Shown in pieces: positions 1 through 4,554 of a stretch of DNA of 6,023 nucleotides (its first letter is position 1; each line of letters starts with the position of its first letter). A program made the position numbers and the translations under genes. Origin of the DNA: an uncultured Atopobiaceae bacterium (lineage in GTDB: Bacteria; Actinomycetota; Coriobacteriia; Coriobacteriales; Atopobiaceae). A model generated the notes under the pieces. That model saw nothing but the letters and a program-made list of their open reading frames with translations. It had not been told where the DNA came from and searched no databases. The stretch covers positions 1-6,023 of the forward strand of contig CANPVI010000096.1 of NCBI GenBank assembly GCA_947581665.1, given 5' to 3'.

Positions 1-331
1 CGATGAACGTGAGGGCCGCCACCCAGAGCGCCTCGGCCGCGCCGAGCATCCACGTGAGCGTGGGTTCGTCGAAGGCGTTCGCGAGCTGCACCGCGAGGTC
101 GGCGAAGTTGAGCGGCCCGTAGTTCGCGTTCACGTCGAGCGCGAAGTTCGCGTTGGAGGTGAGGGTGTCGAGCGTGATGATCCACTGCGGCGCGGCCAGC
201 CACGGGAAGAGCGAGAACACGAGCGCCGCCACGCCGAACGCGACCTCGGCCCAACGGAGCTTTCGGGCCTCCTCGGCCGCCTTAACCTGCGCTCGCTCCT
301 TGGCCCGCTTGGCGCTGCGCTTCTTCGCCAT
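1..331 (-). CDS. Partial membrane protein of unknown function (N-terminal 110 codons)
   Basis: The reading frame starts with ATG at 331-329 and is still open at the left edge, so the C-terminus is missing. I do not recognise the family. Residues 1-26 are hydrophilic and strongly basic (MAKKRSAKRAKER..., eleven K/R and only three acidic residues). A hydrophobic stretch at about residues 28-49 (including VAFGVAALVFSLFPWLA) is a likely first membrane helix with its N-terminus inside. Residues 50-90 are polar and Asn/Asp-rich, and a second hydrophobic segment begins at about 92 (LTWMLGAAEALWVAALTFI) and runs off the window. No cleavable signal peptide is evident: the hydrophobic segment is far from the start and no clear AxA site follows it. 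A Shine-Dalgarno GGGGAG (341-336) lies 4 nt before the ATG. The start is only 16 nt beyond the asd stop, so this is probably the fourth gene of the hom-lysC-asd transcript. Whether it has any link to amino-acid synthesis cannot be judged from this fragment. Confidence 0.72.
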   Translation of the reverse strand, partial: MAKKRSAKRAKERAQVKAAEEARKLRWAEVAFGVAALVFSLFPWLAAPQWIITLDTLTSNANFALDVNANYGPLNFADLAVQLANAFDEPTLTWMLGAAEALWVAALTFI

Positions 332-347
332 TGCGCTCCCCTACTCC

Positions 348-1595
348 CTACGCAAGCAACAGTTCGGCGATCTGCACGGTGTTCGTGGCCGCACCCTTGC
401 GGATCTGGTCGCCGCAGCACCAGAACGCGAGCGCGCGCGACGGATCCTCCACCGCGAGATCCTCGCGGATTCTTCCCACGTAGACGAGGTCTTGATCCGA
501 GGTGTCGAGTGGCATCGGATAGCGCCTCGCGGGCGGCTCCACCGCCGGCTCGTCCACGACCTTCACACCGGGAGCGCCGCGCAGGATCTCGCGCGCCTCG
601 GCCGGGCTGAGCGGCGCGTCGAAGCGCAGCGCCACGCTCTCCGCGTGCGAGCGCATCACCGGCACGCGCACGCAGGTGCACCCCACGCGAAGCGCGGGCA
701 GGTGCATGATCTTGCGCCCCTCGTTTTGGAGCTTCATCTCCTCCGAGGTGTAGCCGCGCGCGTCGAACCCGCCGATCTGCGGGATGAGGTTCAGGCCAAG
801 CTGATAGGCGAAGGCGCTCGGCGCGGGCACGGGCTCGCCGAGGGCGAGCGCCGCCTCCTCGGCCACGAGCGCCTCCATGCCGCGACGCCCCGCGCCGGAG
901 GCCGCCTGGTAGGTGGAGACCACCATCGAGCGCAGCCCCGCCTCCTTCGCGAGCGGCCAGGCCGCCACGAGGCAGATGATGGTCGCGCAATTCGGATTCG
1001 CGATGATGCCGTGGCTCTCAGCCACGTCAGCCGCATTGATCTCGGGCACCACGAGCGGCACCTCGGGAAGCAGGCGAAACGCCGACGAGTTGTCGACGAC
1101 GAGCGCGCCCTCCCTCGCGGCCTCCGGATAGAGCGCCATGGCGATGTCGTTCGCGGCGGCGCCGAGGATGAGGTCCACGCCCAAGAGCGCCTCCGCCGTG
1201 CCCTCGTGGAGCTCGAGGTCACCGGCCGCGAGGTGCGCGTTTCCCTGCCAAGGGAGGGTCTCGCCCGCAGTGCGCGCGCTGCCGAGTACCCTCAGGCGCC
1301 GCAGCGGGAAGTCGCGCTCGGCGAGGCAATCGATCATCTGCCGCCCCACCGCGCCAGTCGCGCCCACGACGGCCACGTCGAGCCCGCCCTTCTCGGCCAC
1401 CTTCGCCGCGAGTGTGGCGCCCGTCGGCAGCTTCGCGAGCTCGGCGTTGATGGCCACGAGCTCTGCAGTGGCGCCGGGGAAGGCGCTGGCCGGCTCGAGC
1501 TCCGAGAGCGGTTCCGGCTCGCTCGGGCCCGAAGGCGCCGTTTGCAGGGTGCGCGCCGCGTTCCTCAGCTCGCGCTCATCCATTTCCGCTGGCAT
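348..1595 (-). CDS. asd: Aspartate-semialdehyde dehydrogenase with N-terminal extension
   Basis: The 415-residue product is a cytosolic enzyme that reduces aspartyl-4-phosphate to aspartate-4-semialdehyde with NADPH. This is the branch-point metabolite for lysine/diaminopimelate and for threonine/methionine. The Rossmann dinucleotide motif is VAVVGATGAVG (residues 74-84). VDNSSAFR lies at 167-174, the catalytic cysteine is C203 in NPNCATI, STYQAASGAG is at 227-236, EEMKLQNEGRKI is at 285-296, and the active-site histidine is H317 in SHAES. The C-terminal KGAATNTVQIAELL (400-413) is typical of the family. The start at 1595 was chosen because GAGGAGG, inside the last codons of lysC, precedes it by 10 nt; a second in-frame ATG at 1583 is possible. 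The family usually begins within a few residues of the VAVVGATG motif (about 330-370 aa in total), but here about 73 residues precede it. The first half of that extension is rich in Glu, Pro, Ser and Ala. The gap from lysC is 5 nt, so translation is probably coupled. Confidence 0.96.
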   Translation of the reverse strand: MPAEMDERELRNAARTLQTAPSGPSEPEPLSELEPASAFPGATAELVAINAELAKLPTGATLAAKVAEKGGLDVAVVGATGAVGRQMIDCLAERDFPLRRLRVLGSARTAGETLPWQGNAHLAAGDLELHEGTAEALLGVDLILGAAANDIAMALYPEAAREGALVVDNSSAFRLLPEVPLVVPEINAADVAESHGIIANPNCATIICLVAAWPLAKEAGLRSMVVSTYQAASGAGRRGMEALVAEEAALALGEPVPAPSAFAYQLGLNLIPQIGGFDARGYTSEEMKLQNEGRKIMHLPALRVGCTCVRVPVMRSHAESVALRFDAPLSPAEAREILRGAPGVKVVDEPAVEPPARRYPMPLDTSDQDLVYVGRIREDLAVEDPSRALAFWCCGDQIRKGAATNTVQIAELLLA

Positions 1596-1600
1596 TTGCG

Positions 1601-2920
1601 CTAAACCTCCTCGCGCACGAAGGCGTCGTAGACGCGCCGCACCGTCTCGGCGAAGTCGCGCTCGTTCACGCCCACGATGATGGTGATTTCCTGCGAGCTC
1701 TGCGAGATCATCCGCACGTTGATGCCCGCGTCGCCGAGCGTCGTGAGGATCTTTCCCGAGGTGCCGGGGCGCTTCGACATGTTGCGCCCGACGACCGACA
1801 CGAGCGCGAGCCCGTCGATCACCTTCACCTCGTCCGGCTGGAGCTCCTCCTTGATGTCGCGTACGATCGAGTAGATCGAGTTCTTCACGTCGGCTGCGTT
1901 CACCACCACGGAGAAGGAATCGATGCCCGTGGGCAAGTGCTCGATCGAGATGCCGTAGCGCTCGAAGATCGCGAGCACGCGCCGTAGCGCGCCGACCATG
2001 TTGGAGAGGTGCGTCTTGTCCACGTAGATCGAGAGGAAGTCCTTGCGACCGGCGATGCCCGTGACCACCGGCTCTCCCGCGTGGTGCTCCACGCGCTCGC
2101 GGATGATGGTGCCGGTGTTGGTGGGGTCGTTCGTATTGAGGATCTGGATCGGGATGTTCGCCTCGCGCACGGGGAAGATCGCGTCCTCGTGGAGCACGCT
2201 CGCACCCATGTAGGAGAGCTCGCGCATCTCGTCGAACGTGATGCGGTCGATCGTGCGCGGCTCGTCCACGAGCGAGGGGTCGGCCGAGAGGAAGCCCGAG
2301 ACGTCGGTCCAGTTCTCGTAGAGGTCGGCCGAGAGCGCCCGCGCGAGGAGCGAGCCGGTGATGTCGCCGCCGCCCCGCTCCATGAGCTTGATCTCGCCGT
2401 CGCTCGTGGCGCCGTAGAAGCCCGGCATGCAGAACTTCCCGAGGCGCTTCACCGTGGCGCGCACGAGCTCGTCGGTGCGCTCCTCGTTCAGCGTGCCGTC
2501 GTGGTGGAAGACGATCACGTCCGCCGCGTCCACGAAGGGAAGCCCGAGGTACTCGGCCATGAGGTGCGCCGTGAACCACTCGCCGCGCGAGACGATGTAC
2601 TCCTCGGAATCGCTTCCGATGTGGCTCGCGAACTCGGCGAACTTCTCCGCCACGGGGAAGGTGAGGCCGAGGCCCTCCTTGATGGCGAGGAAGCGCTCCT
2701 CCACGTCCTTCAAGAGGTCCGTCGCGTCCACGTGGTAGGCGCGGTGGGCGCACACGAGGTAGAGGAGGTCCGTGACCTTGTTATCGTCGGGAAAGCGCCG
2801 GCCCGCAGCCGAGACCACCACGAAGCGCCTGGCGCTGTCGGCGCGGATGATGTCCTTGATCTTCTTGAACTGCGCGGCCGTGGCCACCGAGGAGCCGCCG
2901 AACTTCGTGATCTTGAGCAT
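1601..2920 (-). CDS. lysC: Aspartate kinase, monofunctional, two C-terminal ACT domains
   Basis: The 439-residue cytosolic enzyme phosphorylates L-aspartate with ATP, the first committed step of the aspartate family. The amino-acid-kinase domain occupies about residues 1-285. It contains KFGGSS (6-11), VVVSAAG (34-40), SRGEW (111-115), GFYGAT (167-172), ERGGGDITGS (181-190), the LYENWTDVSG segment (200-209), and MRELSYMGASVLHEDA with PIQILNTN (232-264). Two ACT-type regulatory modules follow. One is at about 295-345 (LSIYVDK...YGISIEHLPTGIDSFSVVV) and the other at about 370-436 (ALVSVVG...DAGINVRMISQSSQEITIIVGV). The overall pattern resembles the Bacillus YclM / E. coli LysC type, which is feedback-inhibited by lysine, with threonine in some members; inhibition here is inferred. 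The usual RGGSD serine is replaced by glycine (G185). The start at 2920 is supported by GGAGG 4 nt upstream and by the family N-terminus. It lies 22 nt after the hom stop and 5 nt before asd. The symbol is by family; lysC, ask and thrD are all in use for such genes. Confidence 0.96.
   Translation of the reverse strand: MLKITKFGGSSVATAAQFKKIKDIIRADSARRFVVVSAAGRRFPDDNKVTDLLYLVCAHRAYHVDATDLLKDVEERFLAIKEGLGLTFPVAEKFAEFASHIGSDSEEYIVSRGEWFTAHLMAEYLGLPFVDAADVIVFHHDGTLNEERTDELVRATVKRLGKFCMPGFYGATSDGEIKLMERGGGDITGSLLARALSADLYENWTDVSGFLSADPSLVDEPRTIDRITFDEMRELSYMGASVLHEDAIFPVREANIPIQILNTNDPTNTGTIIRERVEHHAGEPVVTGIAGRKDFLSIYVDKTHLSNMVGALRRVLAIFERYGISIEHLPTGIDSFSVVVNAADVKNSIYSIVRDIKEELQPDEVKVIDGLALVSVVGRNMSKRPGTSGKILTTLGDAGINVRMISQSSQEITIIVGVNERDFAETVRRVYDAFVREEV
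1606..1612 (-). promoter_or_regulatory. asd ribosome-binding site inside the lysC 3' end
   Basis: GAGGAGG on the minus strand is made from the final Glu-Glu-Val codons of lysC and lies 10 nt before the ATG at 1595. It supports translational coupling of lysC and asd. It also argues that asd really begins upstream of its unusual N-terminal extension and not at a GTG closer to the Rossmann motif. Confidence 0.75.
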
Positions 2921-2924
2921 GGAA

Positions 2925-2929
2925 CCTCC
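2925..2929 (-). promoter_or_regulatory. lysC ribosome-binding site
   Basis: GGAGG on the minus strand is 4 nt before the ATG at 2920, within the 22-nt hom-lysC spacer. It fixes the lysC start although the frame is open further upstream through the antisense-free part of hom. Confidence 0.75.
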
Positions 2930-2942
2930 GGGGAGTGCAGGA

Positions 2943-4136
2943 CTAGCGATCGAGCGAGAGGAGCGTTTCGAGCGACGCGGCGGCCTCTGCGGAGAAGCTC
3001 GCGGCGAAGGTGGTGGGGTCGAGGGCGGCGAGCTCCTCGAAGAGCGCGGACGCGTGAGAGGGATCGAGGCCGAGCACGACGTAGAGGGCCTTTTCGACAC
3101 CGCATTCATCGGTGCTCGCGAGCAGGTGCGCGCCCTCGGGAGCCGCAGCGTTCGTGGCGAAGAGGTACGCGGCACCGAGGAGCGCGGGGTCCCACTCGAG
3201 CATCTCCTCCGTGGCATAGCGCGGCTTCTCGCCCGCCGCCACGTCGAGGAGGTCCTGCACGATGGCATTGCCCGTGGGGAGCGCGCCCGCGCCCTGCCCG
3301 AAGAACTTGAGCTCGCCCACCGTCTGCCCCACGAGCGTGGCGAGGTTGAAGTTCGTGGGCACGTGGGCCTCCTCGCTCGCACGCGAGAGCACGACGGGCT
3401 CCACGCACGCGGCGTAACGGCCACTGTCCTGGCGCGCTCGCGCGAGCAGCCGCACGCTCCAGCCACGCGCCTCGAGCGCGTCGAGGATCGGCTTCGTGAG
3501 GTGGCGGATGCCCAGGCACGGGATGTCTCGGCGGCAAAGCGAGCCAAAGGCCACGGTCGCCGAGATGATCGTCTTGTTCTTGACGTCGATGCCGTCGATG
3601 TCGGCCGAGGGGTCGGCCTCCGCGTAGCCGAGCGCCTGCGCCCTGGAAAGCGCCTCGTCGAAGCCCTTGCCGCTGCGCTCCATGGAATCGATGAGGTAGT
3701 TCGACGTGCCGTTCAGGATGCCGGAGAGCTCCGTGACGTCGTCCACGCGGCGGGCCTTCTCGATGCCGGCGATCCACGGCACGCCGCCGCCCGAGGTGGC
3801 CTCGATCTTGAACGCCACGTCGTGCTTCTCCGCGAGCCCCATGAACTCGGCGAAGTGCGCGGCCACCACGGCCTTGTTGGCCGTGACCACGCTCTTGCCC
3901 GCCTCGAGCGCGCGCACGAGGAAGCCGTGCGCCGGCTCGATGCCGCCCATGGCCTCCACCACGCACTCGATCGAGGGGTCGGAGATGATGTCGTCCACGT
4001 CGTGGGTGACGAGCGGATCGTCGAGCTCGCCGGGAAGCGTGAGGATGCGACGCACCTCGAGCTCCGGCACGCGCTCACGGCAGATTCTCAGCACACCGCC
4101 GCCCACAGTCCCGCAGCCCAAAAGCGCAATCCTCAT
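2943..4136 (-). CDS. hom: Homoserine dehydrogenase
   Basis: The 397-residue cytosolic NAD(P)H-dependent oxidoreductase reduces aspartate semialdehyde to L-homoserine, committing flux to threonine and methionine. The N-terminal Rossmann motif is MRIALLGCGTVGGGV (1-15). Other family hallmarks are VVEAMGGIEPA (59-69), the catalytic-region lysine K88 in TANKAVVA, EATSGGGVPWI (112-122), GILNGTSNYL (139-148), and the signature ADPSADIDGIDVKNK (174-188) with candidate catalytic residues D184 and K188. GQGAGALPTGNAIVQDLLDV (280-299) closes the substrate/nucleotide part. The frame stays open 5' of this point to 4232, but 4136 is chosen because the Rossmann strand begins there and GGGAGGA lies 3 nt upstream. 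Typical bacterial Hom has a C-terminal ACT domain. The last ~90 residues here (about 307-397) are Ala-rich and lack the usual D-x-PGVL-like ACT pattern, although a strand-helix-strand order could be a diverged remnant. This is the first gene of the hom-lysC-asd operon. Confidence 0.96.
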   Translation of the reverse strand: MRIALLGCGTVGGGVLRICRERVPELEVRRILTLPGELDDPLVTHDVDDIISDPSIECVVEAMGGIEPAHGFLVRALEAGKSVVTANKAVVAAHFAEFMGLAEKHDVAFKIEATSGGGVPWIAGIEKARRVDDVTELSGILNGTSNYLIDSMERSGKGFDEALSRAQALGYAEADPSADIDGIDVKNKTIISATVAFGSLCRRDIPCLGIRHLTKPILDALEARGWSVRLLARARQDSGRYAACVEPVVLSRASEEAHVPTNFNLATLVGQTVGELKFFGQGAGALPTGNAIVQDLLDVAAGEKPRYATEEMLEWDPALLGAAYLFATNAAAPEGAHLLASTDECGVEKALYVVLGLDPSHASALFEELAALDPTTFAASFSAEAAASLETLLSLDR

Positions 4137-4139
4137 GCG

Positions 4140-4146
4140 TCCTCCC
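4140..4146 (-). promoter_or_regulatory. hom ribosome-binding site
   Basis: On the minus strand GGGAGGA lies 3 nt before the ATG at 4136. It settles the hom start in favour of the Rossmann-fold N-terminus over the longer open frame reaching 4232. Confidence 0.8.
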
Positions 4147-4223
4147 GCTCGTCTCCTCAGGCCCCCAAGTCTAGCGCCAAGCGCGGCCGCGCCTGTTTGC
4201 CACCAGATTGCAGATTGCGCGTT

Positions 4224-4295
4224 CCTTTCCACCGCGTAGCTCCCCTCCCTTTGCGCCGCGCAGCCACGCCCCCAACCCTTTGCGCCGCGTAGCCA
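4224..4295 (-). repeat. Three-copy repeat cluster on the hom side
   Basis: Read on the minus strand, three units share the pattern GTGGCTACGCGGCGCAAAGGG with substitutions. Their dyad centres on the plus strand are at 4286 (TGCGCCGCGTA), 4257 (TGCGCCGCGCA) and 4233 (weaker, TCCACCGCGTA), giving spacings of 29 and 24 bp. The two outer-to-centre copies are the best conserved and the copy nearest hom is the most degraded. G-rich spacers (GGGTTGGGGGC, GGGAGGGGAG) separate the units. All three have the same orientation, in the sense of a hom transcript, opposite to the thrC-side cluster. Confidence 0.85.
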
Positions 4296-4383
4296 CTTTT
4301 TCGTTGCGCCACCTGAGATAGTTACGAGCTTGCAAGTGAGTATCCCTCCCGAACCGCCGCACCGAAAAAGTGGCTACGCGGCG
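4283..4383. repeat. Inverted repeat, 21-bp perfect arms around a 59-nt centre
   Basis: Positions 4283-4303 and 4363-4383 are exact reverse complements. Homology continues inward for several bases with two mismatches (about to 4309 and 4357). The arms are the innermost oppositely oriented copies of the repeat, GTGGCTACGCGGCG preceded by CGAAAAA. The spacer holds the least GC-rich stretch of the intergenic region. The structure could act as paired binding sites flanking divergent promoters. Formation of a hairpin across the 59-nt centre is possible but unproven. Confidence 0.9.
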
Positions 4384-4473
4384 TAAGTCTTTGGGAGGGC
4401 TATGCGGCGCAAGTCTTTGGGAGACCCACGCGGCGTAAGTCTTTGGGAGTGGCTACGCGGCGGAAAGAGGGTG
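4370..4473 (+). repeat. Four-copy tandem repeat cluster on the thrC side
   Basis: Units start at about 4370, 4398, 4424 and 4450, with dyad centres at 4380, 4406, 4432 and 4459 (period 26, 26, 27 bp). The first three end identically in AAGTCTTTGGGAG. Their 5' parts vary around GGCTACGCGGCGTAAG: TATGCGGCGCA in copy 2 and CACGCGGCGTA in copy 3. Copy 4 keeps GGCTACGCGGCG but continues GAAAGAGGGTGGGGG. The 26-bp period is not a multiple of three and no credible protein is read through it, so these are DNA or RNA elements and not coding repeats. They lie in the sense orientation of a thrC transcript. Confidence 0.9.
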
Positions 4474-4523
4474 GGGGAAGGGACGCTGCGAAGAACCGTT
4501 ACGTTGCATTCACACGCGGCCAC

Positions 4524-4529
4524 TAGAAT
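4524..4529 (+). promoter_or_regulatory. Possible thrC -10 box
   Basis: TAGAAT matches TATAAT at five of six positions. It lies 25 nt before the thrC start codon and would give a very short leader. No good -35 box sits at 16-18 nt spacing: TTGCAT at 4504-4509 is only 14 nt away. It may therefore need an activator or may be a chance match. If it is the true promoter, the four repeat copies are upstream of the thrC transcript and not within it. Confidence 0.35.
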
Positions 4530-4543
4530 GGGGTTCCCCAGCG

Positions 4544-4550
4544 AAAGGAG
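4544..4550 (+). promoter_or_regulatory. thrC ribosome-binding site
   Basis: AAAGGAG lies 4 nt before the ATG at 4555 and supports that start. The family-typical N-terminus beginning directly at this ATG agrees. Confidence 0.8.
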
Positions 4551-4554
4551 CGGC

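Larger units (their letters stand above)
4137..4554. promoter_or_regulatory. Divergent hom/thrC intergenic control region
   Basis: These 418 bp separate the divergent hom and thrC starts, so they must hold the promoters of both transcription units or receive read-through. I see no convincing protein-coding gene. The contents in order are: the hom leader with a GCGCGGCCGCGC palindrome (4181-4192); three repeat units pointing toward hom (4224-4295); a less GC-rich core (about 4311-4345) containing the palindrome CTTGCAAG; four repeat units pointing toward thrC (4370-4473); and a 60-80 bp proximal thrC segment with a possible -10 box and ribosome-binding site. I find no T-box consensus, no threonine/isoleucine-rich leader peptide before hom, and no obvious hairpin followed by a T run. 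Confidence 0.8.

Noticed and set aside
153..1604. Long plus-strand open frame (about 483 codons) opposite asd
   Set aside because: It is an antisense shadow in high-GC DNA. The translation is Arg/His/Ala-rich with no family signature, while the minus strand has complete Asd motifs.
4178..4195. Terminator or attenuator hairpin at GCGCGGCCGCGC in the hom leader
   Set aside because: The palindrome is perfect but short and not followed by a T run on the minus strand. Such GC palindromes are common in high-GC DNA.
4221..4240. T-box-like string (GGTGGAAAGGAACGCG on the minus strand) before hom
   Set aside because: It only loosely resembles the GGGTGGNACCGCG antiterminator consensus. No specifier stem, terminator or T run is visible, and it lies within a repeat unit.
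4250..4300. G-quadruplex in the G-rich repeat tails
   Set aside because: Four runs of three or more G exist on the minus strand, but one intervening loop is about 19 nt, so canonical folding is not supported.
4171..4362. Small minus-strand open frame (63 codons) upstream of hom
   Set aside because: It runs through the repeat units, is Arg/Gly-rich, and has no clear ribosome-binding site or similarity.
4224..4473. CRISPR array
   Set aside because: The units are contiguous, change orientation at the centre, and lack uniform unique spacers of 30-40 nt.
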